IMG/VR virus record: IMGVR_UViG_3300034109_000088
Coordinates: 1 to 37,922 of that record
DNA: 37,922 nucleotides
Strand: one strand, 5' to 3'
DNA from: a virus
The position numbers and the translations under genes were made by a program. The notes under the pieces are model-generated. The model did no database searches, had not been told where the DNA came from, and was given only the letters and a program-made list of their open reading frames with translations. Positions 20,461 to 29,554 of this stretch are shown here, piece by piece. How positions within the stretch are numbered: the stretch's first letter is position 1; each line of letters begins with the position of its first letter.

Positions 20461-23126
20461 TGCCTATTCAGCAAAATACTGGGTATAGAGAAACGGAAGG
20501 CGACATCGAAAGGTCTATCTTTGATCAAGCCGCTACAGATATATCCACACTGTATAATACAATCATTGCTAGTCCGTCTTCTTCAGGTACTTTACAGACG
20601 TTAGCTAATAGTGTTACTGATAACACAGCAACACTAACAGATGTGGCTAAGTCATTGCAGCAGAACAATGATTATATTGTTACTGCATTGAAGACAGGAC
20701 AGCCTGTTACTATTCCATCAGTAACTGATTTTATTAAACAGAATCAGAATGATCCACAAGCAGTTCAGTTAGCAGCTAAGCAATACGGTTTAGATCTACC
20801 AGCTATTAGCAATGCTTTAGGTATGTCTCAAACACAGGCTCAGGACTATTTCAGAGCTGCTGGTGTTCCTTTAGGGACAATGCTTACAGGCACAGTACAA
20901 CGTACCTTTGGTACTGAGGGCGGGATACGTCAGCTTGATAAAGGTGAAGACGTAGGTACAGAACAAGTTGTAGGTACTCAAGGTGATAAATTAGTTGTAC
21001 AACAATACGATGCGTATGGTATACCTACAAATACTAGATTGTCTGATCCTAATCCTTCTGATGCACAAGGATGGTTACAGGCTCTAGGTATTACAGGAGC
21101 TGCTATAGGCTTAGGTGGTTTGTTTGATGCTGCTGTAGGTGCAGGATCAAGCACTGCAGTTGCAGGTGTTGAAGGAGCTATATCACAAGCAGCAACAACA
21201 GCACAGAATGCTGTGTTAGCTAACGGTGGTACAATGGCTGCAGCCAATATAGCCGCTGATGCTGCTGCTAATGCAGTTGTTAGCGGGGCTACAGTGCAAC
21301 AAGCAGTTGCTGCTGGTGTTGATGCTGCTATATCCTCTCCTGCTATTACTTCACCGGCAGCAGGAACAGGTATGTTGTCATCCGCTGCTGGTACACTAGC
21401 GCCTGAAACATTAGCTGCTTTAGAGGCTGTAGGTCAATCAGCAATACCAGAGATTGTTGCAAACACTGGCGGTTTACTGAATGCTGGTTTAGCTGCTGGT
21501 GCTGCTGCAGGCGCATTAACACCTACAACAACTCCATCATTAACGGTAACAAGTACTCCTTTACCAGCTTCTACAATACCTGCTGAAGTCATCGCTGGTG
21601 GTCTAGGTGCTGGTACGTTAGCAACTTTAGATACTGTAGGTACACAAGCTACTCAAGATTTAGTTAATCAAGCAGCTAATCAAAACATTAACGTAGCTCC
21701 TACAACACCTGTAGTGCCTCCTGTAGTTCCTCCAGCCACTACAACAACCACACCTTCCAATACATTAGGAAGTTTAATCAATGCTGGTGTTAACTATCAA
21801 CAAGCTAAAGAAGCTGCTGATGCTTTGTTAGCTTCTGGGCAACTAAGTCAACAACAGTACAATAACTTAGCAAACACACTACAAACTGGTTATCAAGGTA
21901 TTCAAGGACAATACAACCAGTTAGGACAGAATATCCGTGATACGTACACGCAGTTAGGTGATACATACGCTACACAGATGGATCTACTTGGTGGTAGATA
22001 TGCTGGGCTAGGTCAACAACTTGGTAGTGGTTTGATGGGTTTAGGTGGTAACTTACAAGGTCAGTATAATCAGCTAGGTGGTCAGTTTAGTGGTATGGCT
22101 GGTGATGTAAGACAAACCTATAATCAGTTTGCTGATGAAGCAGCAAGGAATGTTGGTAAGTTTACACCTTATGGGGTTACAAGCAACTTAGTAGGTGACG
22201 CAGGCACTGGTGTCCAGAACGCTGCATTACAAGCTTCGAGGCAATCTTTTGAACAGGCTGGTTTAACTAATGTTGATCAGTTATCTCAAGACTATTACAA
22301 GAAGCTATCTGCTTTGTCTGCACCAGAGATAGAGCGTCAGCGTCTAGCAACAGAGGAACGCTTACGTGCTCAAGGTAGATTGGGTGTAAGTGGGTCTGCT
22401 TATGGTGGTTCTTCACCTGAATTGTTAGCACAAGAACAAGCGATAGCACAGCAACAACTACAACGTGAGCTACAGTCTAGACAGGCTGCATTAGGTGAAC
22501 GTGGTACGTTGTTGTCTCAGGGTACTGCAGCACTACAACCTGCTGTCCAACTAGGCCAATTTGGTTCGCAAGCAGCACAGCAACAGTTTGCTAATGATCT
22601 TGCTAGACAGCAATACCTTACAGGTCTACAGACGCAAGGTCTACAGAATGAGATTGCACTACGTACTCAAGCTGGTAACTTAGCTGCTCAAGGTATCGGT
22701 GCTTATGGTGATCTACAACGTCAAGGGTTACTAAGTCAAGCACAACTTGAACAAGCTGGTTTAGGTGTATCTCAACAAGGTCTTACAAACAGGGCTAATA
22801 TCCTTGGACAAGGTATTTCATCACAGGCTGGGTTAGTAGGTAGAGGTATTGGAGCTGCTGAGCAAGGCTTAGCTGGTAGTGTTGCTTTACAGCGTCAAGG
22901 TGTACAGGATCTGTTAGCAAGACAATTAGCAGCCACTGCAGCAAGATCTGGAGCTAATCAGCAACTAACACAGTCTTTGTTCGGTGGTACTGGCGGTGGT
23001 GTTGGTGGTGTTCTTGGGAATGCTTTAGGAGGACTGTTTAACACCAATGCTGCTGGTGGACTAAACTCCATAGGTTTTGGTACAGGGTCAGGCTACGGTA
23101 ATCAAGATATTGGTCTGTTTATCTAA
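20460..23126 (+). CDS. Internal virion protein 1 (888 aa), Ala/Gln/Gly-rich
   Basis: First of three large proteins after the nozzle, the place of T7 gp14-16. Two Ala/Gly-rich hydrophobic stretches (about 215-260 and 335-360) could cross or insert into a membrane. Residues about 470-560 repeat the unit QGQYNQLG with aromatic-glycine spacing, and the rest is Gln-rich coiled coil. This suits an ejected protein that forms a trans-envelope channel. No transglycosylase motif was seen. One-base overlap with the nozzle gene. Confidence 0.6.
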   Translation: MPIQQNTGYRETEGDIERSIFDQAATDISTLYNTIIASPSSSGTLQTLANSVTDNTATLTDVAKSLQQNNDYIVTALKTGQPVTIPSVTDFIKQNQNDPQAVQLAAKQYGLDLPAISNALGMSQTQAQDYFRAAGVPLGTMLTGTVQRTFGTEGGIRQLDKGEDVGTEQVVGTQGDKLVVQQYDAYGIPTNTRLSDPNPSDAQGWLQALGITGAAIGLGGLFDAAVGAGSSTAVAGVEGAISQAATTAQNAVLANGGTMAAANIAADAAANAVVSGATVQQAVAAGVDAAISSPAITSPAAGTGMLSSAAGTLAPETLAALEAVGQSAIPEIVANTGGLLNAGLAAGAAAGALTPTTTPSLTVTSTPLPASTIPAEVIAGGLGAGTLATLDTVGTQATQDLVNQAANQNINVAPTTPVVPPVVPPATTTTTPSNTLGSLINAGVNYQQAKEAADALLASGQLSQQQYNNLANTLQTGYQGIQGQYNQLGQNIRDTYTQLGDTYATQMDLLGGRYAGLGQQLGSGLMGLGGNLQGQYNQLGGQFSGMAGDVRQTYNQFADEAARNVGKFTPYGVTSNLVGDAGTGVQNAALQASRQSFEQAGLTNVDQLSQDYYKKLSALSAPEIERQRLATEERLRAQGRLGVSGSAYGGSSPELLAQEQAIAQQQLQRELQSRQAALGERGTLLSQGTAALQPAVQLGQFGSQAAQQQFANDLARQQYLTGLQTQGLQNEIALRTQAGNLAAQGIGAYGDLQRQGLLSQAQLEQAGLGVSQQGLTNRANILGQGISSQAGLVGRGIGAAEQGLAGSVALQRQGVQDLLARQLAATAARSGANQQLTQSLFGGTGGGVGGVLGNALGGLFNTNAAGGLNSIGFGTGSGYGNQDIGLFI

Positions 23127-23135
23127 GGAACAATA

Positions 23136-24374
23136 ATGGCACAGCAACAAATAAGTTTATTTGGTCCTAGCTTGGCACAGACCCAGGCGGGGTTGATGCA
23201 GGAAGATGAAGCTATTACTTCAAGACTTGCTCAGTTAACACCTGAGCAGCAGCTAACACGAGTAGCTCTACAAGGTGGGAGACAGGCTGGTAGAGCATTA
23301 GGTGGATTGTTCGGTATCGAAGATCCTCGGCTCAAAGAGGCTGCACAGCAAGAAGCTATCTTTAAAGAACTAAAGGATAGTGGCGTAGACTTTAAAGACC
23401 CTGAGAAGCTCTACAGTGCTCTTATTGAGTCTTATCAAGCTAGAGGTATGCTTGAGAAAGCTATAGTAGCTTCTGCAAAACTTGAAGATATTAAATCTAC
23501 GAAGCTGAAGTCTGAAGCAGAGCTTGGTCTTAAAGGTGCTCAGGAAGAGAAAGCACGTGCTGAAGCAGCTAAAGCACGAAGAGAACAGATTAGCTCTCCT
23601 TTTGGTAAAGTTGATCCTGATAAGTTTACTCCAGAAAGTCTTAATAAATTTCAACAAACAGGAAACTACCAAGACTTAGTTCCTGTTGATCCAACAAAGT
23701 ACACAGATCCTTATATGTCAACAGGAGCTGATGGTAAACCTATTCTTGTTCAAAGAAACTTAAAAACCAATCAAGTTGAACCTGTAGACAAAGCTTCTAA
23801 AGTTAGTGTCAGTGCTACTGCAATGTCTAAACAAGCTGAAGATATTAGTAAGACTAAGGTTAAACGACTAGATGACTTTGAGAACGCAGCAGTAGCTGCT
23901 GATTCAGTGATTGAGAATGTAAACGCTATTAGCAGTGTACTTAACAACGCATTCACTGGTGTAGGTTCTGGTGTGGCTCTTAAGGCAGGTCAGATTGCTA
24001 ATGCTCTTGGTGTACAAGTCACAGGTACAACTGAATCTGAACAATTAAACCAATTGTTAGCTAAGTTGGCTCAAGGACAAGCTAGAACACTTCCTGGTTC
24101 TTTGTCAGAAAAGGAATTGATGTTCTTAAGAGAGGCTATCGGTACTGGTGGTATGACAAAGCAAACACTACAGGCTATGCTTCGACGTATGCGTGAAGGG
24201 GCTATTGCTGATAAAGAAGCCTATAAAGATGCTTTTAAGTTTCAACAAAGAGGCGGTAATCTTAATGACTACGACTTTGCTGAATCACGAACAAAAGCTA
24301 GGACTACTGCAAAAAGGATATCTGATTTACTAGAAAAAGCAACCCCAGAGCAACGCAGACAACTAGGATACTAA
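23136..24374 (+). CDS. Internal virion protein 2 (412 aa), helical
   Basis: Located between two other large late genes, with AAGGA before the ATG. Mostly helical with charged coiled segments (ELGLKGAQEEKARAEAAKARRE) and a conserved-looking end (LSEKELMFLREAIGTGGMTKQ, MLRRMREGAIADKEAYKDAFKFQQRGG). Likely an ejected or core protein analogous in place to T7 gp15. The function is inferred from order and composition only. Confidence 0.6.
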   Translation: MAQQQISLFGPSLAQTQAGLMQEDEAITSRLAQLTPEQQLTRVALQGGRQAGRALGGLFGIEDPRLKEAAQQEAIFKELKDSGVDFKDPEKLYSALIESYQARGMLEKAIVASAKLEDIKSTKLKSEAELGLKGAQEEKARAEAAKARREQISSPFGKVDPDKFTPESLNKFQQTGNYQDLVPVDPTKYTDPYMSTGADGKPILVQRNLKTNQVEPVDKASKVSVSATAMSKQAEDISKTKVKRLDDFENAAVAADSVIENVNAISSVLNNAFTGVGSGVALKAGQIANALGVQVTGTTESEQLNQLLAKLAQGQARTLPGSLSEKELMFLREAIGTGGMTKQTLQAMLRRMREGAIADKEAYKDAFKFQQRGGNLNDYDFAESRTKARTTAKRISDLLEKATPEQRRQLGY

Positions 24375-24375
24375 T

Positions 24376-26379
24376 ATGGCAACAGGTCTTTCACCAGCAG
24401 AATTAGAAGAGCTTAAGGGTCTTCTAGGTACTCAAGGTCAACAAGCACCTCAGCCAACATCAGTCATGGAAGGTGCTACACAACCAAGGAAGACATTTGG
24501 TGATATTGCTCTAGAGGCTTTACCTGATGTAGCTGGACTCGCTGGCGGTGTTATTGGAGCAGCTACGACACGTTCTCCAGCAGGTATGACAGCAGGCAGG
24601 GCATTGGCTCAGCAGGCTGTTAGAGGTGCTATTGGATCTGGTGTAGGAGCAGCTACAGGAACAGCTTTAGAGGCTGGTATTAAGTCTGCAATGGGTATGC
24701 CACAGCCTTTAACAAAGACAGCAGCAGACATGTTATCTAACTCTGTAACTAACATGGCTTTGGATGCTGCAGGTAACGTTGTCTTTAACATGCTTGGTAA
24801 AACTTTCCGTGTTACTAAGGATGCAATGACTAAGGCTGGTGTACTTCCTCCTATGGATGCTTCAGCTCAAGAGTCTAAGAGGGTTGCTCAAGAGTTACTG
24901 CAGAAGTATGGTGGTACGTTAACAGAATATCAAATTACTGGGTCTACAGGCGCTAAAGTCAGAGAAGCAGTAGCTCGTAGTGGTTTGTCAGGACAAAGTA
25001 CATTTGATAAATTAGCTGAGACAAACCTCAATGCTTTAAGACAAGAAAGAGATACGATCTTAGAAAGTATATCATCAGATGCTTTACCTGCTTTACAGGC
25101 TGGTGCTGGTGTTCGAGATGTTGTACAGTCAGCTAACACAAGATTGTCAGAACTTGTTCAGCCTTTCTACGAGCAAGAACTTCCTGCAAGAGGTTTTAAC
25201 GTAGGTGTCAACCTTGCTCCTATAAAGTCTAAAGCTTTTGAATCATTAAAAAGAGCTGAGAAACTTACCGAGACAGGCGATGCTGCTACCGTGTATGGTC
25301 CTGATGTTGCTAGAGTATTAAACGACATTAGTAATATATCGGCAGACGTATCCTTTGCAGAAGCACATCAATTAAGGTCTATTCTAAACAATCGTCTACG
25401 TGATCTTAAAGTAGAAGTAGGTAAGAATAGTCCTGTAGTTGCTGAACTATCCAAAGCAACCAAAGCCATTGATGATGCTATGGACACAGCAGCAAAGCAA
25501 ATGGATCCTGATTTGTTAGCTCGTTACCGTGGTACACAGCAGTTCTACAGAGAATCTTTAGAAAAACTATTTCCTGATACTGTACTTAAGATTCTTGTTA
25601 AAGAGCCAGAAAGGATTGGTGAAGCAATCTTTAGATCAGGTAATCAATCTGAGATTCGAGCTATTAAGGATGCTTTAGCGCAGGCTAAGAAGATTGACCC
25701 AGCTTTAGATAGCACTGCTTTACAACAGGCTCTTAACAGAGGTTATGTAGAGTCTTTCTTAGGCGAACAAGGTGCTGAGAACACGCTTAAAGAGTTTGTT
25801 GCTATAGGTGATAAACTCAGAAAAGATCCTAAGTTTAAGCGTACCTTTGAAGAAGCTCTAAGCCCTGAAGCACAGAACAGTATCAAAGCACTTAGTTCTA
25901 CAGCAAACATTAGCTCTAAAACACCAGGATCAGGGTTATCTTTGTTTGTTGCAGGTAAGCAAGCTGATGCAGTATCTTCATTCGCAGCTCTTGCAGGCAC
26001 TGGAGTTGCCTTTGCTCAAGATCCTTTACTAGGTGCTGCTGTTGGTGCTGGTGTTCTTATCACTCCAAAGATCTTAGCAAAGATTGCTACCAACCCTAAA
26101 GCAGCTAGTCAGTTAGCTGGTGTTGAGAAAGAGATTAGTAAGGCTGGTATGACAGGAGCTGCTGCAGCTAAACTACTAAAGATATACAATGATGCTAAGG
26201 TAACTACGTCTGACTTTGGTGAAGCACAACCTGCAACACAAGATCAACCACCTCAGGGATTATCTCCTCAAGAGATGGAAGAGATGCAGAGGCTTCTTAA
26301 TCCTCAACCAGTTAGACCACAACCACAGAAACAGTCTAGCCTTGTTCGTGATATCATGGGAGATTTCATGAATGTTTGA
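24376..26379 (+). CDS. Internal virion protein 3 (667 aa)
   Basis: Third in the set, in the place of T7 gp16. It has Gly/Ala-rich hydrophobic patches near 60-110 and 545-580 and a long helical middle. A similar short motif lies at both ends: GLSPAELEELKGLLG at 4-18 and GLSPQEMEEMQRLLN near 640, suggesting self-association or binding to a common partner. No SLT or lysozyme motif is visible. It overlaps the holin gene by eight bases. Confidence 0.6.
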   Translation: MATGLSPAELEELKGLLGTQGQQAPQPTSVMEGATQPRKTFGDIALEALPDVAGLAGGVIGAATTRSPAGMTAGRALAQQAVRGAIGSGVGAATGTALEAGIKSAMGMPQPLTKTAADMLSNSVTNMALDAAGNVVFNMLGKTFRVTKDAMTKAGVLPPMDASAQESKRVAQELLQKYGGTLTEYQITGSTGAKVREAVARSGLSGQSTFDKLAETNLNALRQERDTILESISSDALPALQAGAGVRDVVQSANTRLSELVQPFYEQELPARGFNVGVNLAPIKSKAFESLKRAEKLTETGDAATVYGPDVARVLNDISNISADVSFAEAHQLRSILNNRLRDLKVEVGKNSPVVAELSKATKAIDDAMDTAAKQMDPDLLARYRGTQQFYRESLEKLFPDTVLKILVKEPERIGEAIFRSGNQSEIRAIKDALAQAKKIDPALDSTALQQALNRGYVESFLGEQGAENTLKEFVAIGDKLRKDPKFKRTFEEALSPEAQNSIKALSSTANISSKTPGSGLSLFVAGKQADAVSSFAALAGTGVAFAQDPLLGAAVGAGVLITPKILAKIATNPKAASQLAGVEKEISKAGMTGAAAAKLLKIYNDAKVTTSDFGEAQPATQDQPPQGLSPQEMEEMQRLLNPQPVRPQPQKQSSLVRDIMGDFMNV

Positions 26380-26836
26380 ACTCATTGGTGCTCTTATCGG
26401 TGGTGTATTCAGGTTAGCCCCTGAAGTACTGAAGATCTTAGATCGTAAGTTTGAAAGAGAACATGAGCTAAAGAAGTTAGACGTTGAAGTCTCTATTGCT
26501 AAGATGCAAGCAGAGTTTGCTCTACAGCAGGGATATCAGCGTCTACAAGAGCATGAATTAGATGCTATCGGTGAAGCATTCAAACAACAAGCAGAGTCTG
26601 ATGGTAAGGCTTGGAAGTGGGTAGCATCGCTGTCAGCACTAGTTAGACCTGCAGTGACTTACTGGTTTGTTTTCTTTTACTCAGCAGTCAAGATTGCAGG
26701 GCTTTACTTAGCTTTCTTACAAGACGGTAGTTGGACTTCTGTACTCGTCACAGGCTGGACTGATTTCGATGAGGGAATGCTTGCTATGATACTTTCGTTC
26801 TACTTTGTGGGTAGAGTATGGGAATCAAAGAAGTAA
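26372..26836 (+). CDS. Holin of the GTA/3-TM type (154 aa)
   Basis: A charged helical N-terminal part (FEREHELKKLDVEVSIAKMQ) precedes two or three hydrophobic segments: YWFVFFYSAVKIAGLYLAF and MLAMILSFYFVGRVW are clear, and a weaker one lies at the N-terminus. SALVRPAVTYWF is a hallmark of the 3-TM holin family. It directly precedes and overlaps the lysozyme (19 bases), the expected lysis cassette. It is the stronger of the two holin candidates. Confidence 0.75.
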   Translation: MFELIGALIGGVFRLAPEVLKILDRKFEREHELKKLDVEVSIAKMQAEFALQQGYQRLQEHELDAIGEAFKQQAESDGKAWKWVASLSALVRPAVTYWFVFFYSAVKIAGLYLAFLQDGSWTSVLVTGWTDFDEGMLAMILSFYFVGRVWESKK

Positions 26837-27399
26837 TCTCAATCGCTGAACCATTGATTAAGAGATTCGAAGGATGGAGAAGTAAACCTTATCTCTGTAG
26901 TGCTAACGTACCCACCATAGGTTGGGGATCTACGATGTACGAGAATAGGGATAAGGTTACCTTAGATGATCCTGAGATCACAAAAGAAAGAGGACAGGAA
27001 TTATTCGAACTTGATGCAGAGAGGTTCCTACTTCAAGTCTATAAAGCCTGTCCAGTGTTGACGAAACACGATAATAAAGCTGCTGCAATCCTTAGTTGGA
27101 CTTATAATTTAGGTGCAGCTAGGTTGAGAGCATCCACGATGCGAACAAGGATAAACCAAGAGCGATGGGTGGAAGCTGTTCAAGAACTAAAGCGTTGGAA
27201 TCTTGCAGCAGGTAAAGTAACCAGAGGCTTGATTCTTCGTCGTGAAGCTGAGGCATCACTCTTCCTTAGCCCAACCAACAACAAAACTGAAGATAGCAAT
27301 ATTAATAAAGACAAAGAGCCCTTCGAGAAAAGCCTCATCTCCGTCCTCGTCAGTTACGACAAAATCATCAGAGTAGCAGATACCCAACATAAACCCTGA
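26818..27399 (+). CDS. GH24 lysozyme (endolysin) (193 aa)
   Basis: A muramidase that cuts peptidoglycan at lysis. The active site is seen as RFEGWRSKPYLCSANVPTIGWG: Glu18, Cys27 and Thr33, the E-8-(D/C)-5-T arrangement of the T4/P22 family with Cys in the Asp20 place. WTYNLGAARLRASTM and RRWN-like KRWNLAAGKVTRGLILRREAEASLF complete the fold. No signal peptide, so it needs a holin. The last 40 residues (after about 155) are polar, unlike the family, and are antisense to a small gene at 27256-27429. Confidence 0.9.
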   Translation: MGIKEVISIAEPLIKRFEGWRSKPYLCSANVPTIGWGSTMYENRDKVTLDDPEITKERGQELFELDAERFLLQVYKACPVLTKHDNKAAAILSWTYNLGAARLRASTMRTRINQERWVEAVQELKRWNLAAGKVTRGLILRREAEASLFLSPTNNKTEDSNINKDKEPFEKSLISVLVSYDKIIRVADTQHKP

Positions 27400-27429
27400 C
27401 AGAAACGACCAACCCCATATATTCGGCAT
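27256..27429 (-). CDS. Small membrane protein antisense to lysozyme tail (57 aa)
   Basis: The ATG at 27429-27427 has AAGGA five bases upstream. The frame starts MPNIWGWSFLSGFMLGICY, continues with an acidic loop (DDFVVTDEDGDEAF), then a clear 20-residue hydrophobic helix (LFVFINIAIFSFVVGW) and ends AKEE before TGA. This is a coherent two-segment membrane topology with an acidic loop, whereas the opposing lysozyme tail is low-complexity. It would be the last gene of the leftward arm, 52 bases after the ribonucleotide reductase stop. Overlap with the lysozyme gene is 144 bp. No family name is recognised. Confidence 0.6.
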   Translation of the reverse strand: MPNIWGWSFLSGFMLGICYSDDFVVTDEDGDEAFLEGLFVFINIAIFSFVVGWAKEE

Positions 27430-27450
27430 AGTTTTCCTTAGTGACCGTTC

Positions 27451-27478
27451 GCCCTCCTTTGATGGAGGGCTTTTTTTT
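27451..27478 (+). terminator. Intrinsic terminator of the rightward arm
   Basis: A 7-bp GC stem (GCCCTCC 27451-27457 with GGAGGGC 27464-27470) with loop TTTGAT is followed by eight Ts. It lies 52 bases after the lysozyme stop and just before the opposing ribonucleotide reductase stop. In the leftward direction no T-tract follows, so it should act mainly rightward and let leftward transcription enter 27256-27429. Confidence 0.9.
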
Positions 27479-27480
27479 AT

Positions 27481-29379
27481 TTAGATGTCGCAAACGCCCG
27501 AAACACAGGCCAATTGCTGTGCGCCTTCGACGTTATCATCTACCTCCTTAAGATCATCCCAGTTGATGTTCGTAGGCATCTTAGCTAAGAGTTCATTGTA
27601 ATCCTGCTCAGTACATGTCTCATAAGGAGCTTGCCTATACGTACCACCATCCATAGGTAAGAACGATACACCAGTACAGATATCAAAGTTCCTGTACACC
27701 CAAGCCCCTACAGTAGGCCAATCTTCTTCGTTAACTGAGATAGTCACTGAAGGCTTGTGTTCGCACCAGTTAAGTTGGTATATCTTCCATAGGTTTAAGT
27801 GTTCAATAGAAGATACATCATCCCTAGTTATTGCTGAATCAGGAGCCTTCATAGGAAATGAGAACACGGTTGTACTATCTGGTCTCATCACACAAGGCTC
27901 ATTAGGGATACCCTGGCTGATCATAAACGCTGTGAGAGGATCTTTTTTATCCGATCGTACACGCCTGATGTAATACTGGGCATGCTGAGGATGAATGCCA
28001 CTAGCAGTGCCACACAGCTGAGACACAGTACCAGAAGGCTTGACGCAAGTGATAGCAGCAGAGACAGGAATACTAAGAGCATTTGCTGTAACTTCATTTG
28101 CAGTGACTGCTTCATGCTTAAGATCCTGTAGTCTTAATGGTAATTGAATATCATTAGGATCATTCAACAACGGATTGTCGTAGATCCCTGTCAATGATAC
28201 ACCTAATAAACGCTCTTCAGCGGTGTTCTTTTCCCAGATCTTACGCAGATAAGGGAAGTCAGTCATTGTGCTCTGCCAAGTGCCTAGAATCGATGCTACA
28301 CGTACTTTGTAGCGTAGATCTTCAATGGTATCTGTAGCTCTGACAATGACTTCAGTGAGGTTACAGAACTGGTATGGACGTAGGATAATCTCGCTGCAGG
28401 GGTTCGTACCGAAGTCATGGTTAGGATCTCTACGACCATTGATAGCAGCTTGTTTCTGTGATGCTTCTCTGTTGAAGATACCACGCTCACCAGAATGACT
28501 CTCATAGACTGAGCACCATTCACGCATGAATTGACCCACTGAAGGCTTCGTATCATACACAGCAGAGTTGTTCGCTAGGCTACGTTGTCCTTGTTGTTCC
28601 CACCAAGCACCGGCTTTAGCGTGTGCCATACGATCATCACTTAGATCGCTTAAAGATATCATTGCAGATCGTCGCACACCACCCACAACAACAACTTCCC
28701 CGATCTTGCACAGAATATCATGGCATTCAATGGACGACAGACGACGATTTTTGGCCGACTGGAACTTCCTAATAACAAACTTGAATAGTTCAACGAGGGG
28801 TTCTGGGCCAGAAGCTCTGCCTCCAAAGGTCTTAAGTCTTGCCCCAGCAGGTCTAACTTTGGAGACATCCCACTTTGCAATCTCTCCAGCATAGAGTAAA
28901 GCAATGAGTTGTCGTAGTGCTTTAGCCCAGCCCTCTTTGCTGTCGGATACCACGATAGTAGTTTTACTATCGAATAACTGATCAGGGACTTCAGGTAATT
29001 GATTGACATACTTAGACTCTACAGAGAAACCGACACCAGTGCCACACAGAAGGATGTACATTGCCTCATCGAATGACTTAGGATCATCGATGGGTAGATA
29101 CGAACAATTATATCCTGCAATGTTCTGACGCTCTAGTGCTTCGCCAGCAGTCATCATACAACGCATCGAAGGCATAACGTCAAGGTTTAAAATAGCCTTG
29201 CGTACAGTCTTATAGATATGCTGAGGAATCTCATACTTATGCTTCTTAAGTAACTGCTTTTGCATAAAAGCCATGTAGCGATCTACAGTCTCGCCCCAGT
29301 TCTCTCTACGTCCTTGTTCATCAAGAAACCTACTGTAGCGGCTCTTGTGGATAAATGCTTGGTAGTTATTCAACTTCAT
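27481..29379 (-). CDS. nrdJ: Adenosylcobalamin-dependent ribonucleoside-triphosphate reductase (class II, 632 aa)
   Basis: It reduces ribonucleotides to deoxyribonucleotides with a B12-generated thiyl radical. All expected cysteines are present: radical Cys328 in NPCSE, the redox pair Cys92 (GYNCSYLP) and Cys339 (QFCNLTEV), and a C-terminal Cys625-x4-Cys630 shuttle. Glu330 is the catalytic acid. It resembles the monomeric type of Lactobacillus leichmannii but is about 100 residues shorter, as in aquatic phages. It needs oxygen-tolerant B12 chemistry and a host supply of cobalamin. The ATG is coupled by ATGA to the upstream 58-residue gene. Confidence 0.95.
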   Translation of the reverse strand: MKLNNYQAFIHKSRYSRFLDEQGRRENWGETVDRYMAFMQKQLLKKHKYEIPQHIYKTVRKAILNLDVMPSMRCMMTAGEALERQNIAGYNCSYLPIDDPKSFDEAMYILLCGTGVGFSVESKYVNQLPEVPDQLFDSKTTIVVSDSKEGWAKALRQLIALLYAGEIAKWDVSKVRPAGARLKTFGGRASGPEPLVELFKFVIRKFQSAKNRRLSSIECHDILCKIGEVVVVGGVRRSAMISLSDLSDDRMAHAKAGAWWEQQGQRSLANNSAVYDTKPSVGQFMREWCSVYESHSGERGIFNREASQKQAAINGRRDPNHDFGTNPCSEIILRPYQFCNLTEVIVRATDTIEDLRYKVRVASILGTWQSTMTDFPYLRKIWEKNTAEERLLGVSLTGIYDNPLLNDPNDIQLPLRLQDLKHEAVTANEVTANALSIPVSAAITCVKPSGTVSQLCGTASGIHPQHAQYYIRRVRSDKKDPLTAFMISQGIPNEPCVMRPDSTTVFSFPMKAPDSAITRDDVSSIEHLNLWKIYQLNWCEHKPSVTISVNEEDWPTVGAWVYRNFDICTGVSFLPMDGGTYRQAPYETCTEQDYNELLAKMPTNINWDDLKEVDDNVEGAQQLACVSGVCDI

Positions 29380-29552
29380 TGATCTTCCTCTTCGGTATCA
29401 TCTAGTTCGTCAACTAAAACATCAAACATGGCTTCGATTCTGTCCTCAAACCTATCAACCAAGTCTTCTGCTGTTATGTTAAGTACCTCAAGTAGAGATA
29501 TCTCGTCTAGTCTTTTTAGTTTATCAAACAAGTCCAGAATCGTCAAAGCCAT
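29376..29552 (-). CDS. Small acidic conserved phage protein (58 aa)
   Basis: ATG 29552-29550 has a strong AAGGAG ribosome binding site. The product is MALTILDLFDKLKRLDEISLL, LEVLNITAEDLVDRFEDRIE and an acidic end (DELDDTEEEDQ). The LLEVLxITxEDLVDRFEDRI pattern recurs in phage proteins next to ribonucleotide reductase or DUF3310 genes. Function unknown. ATGA overlap with the reductase indicates translational coupling. Confidence 0.8.
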   Translation of the reverse strand: MALTILDLFDKLKRLDEISLLEVLNITAEDLVDRFEDRIEAMFDVLVDELDDTEEEDQ

Positions 29553-29554
29553 TA

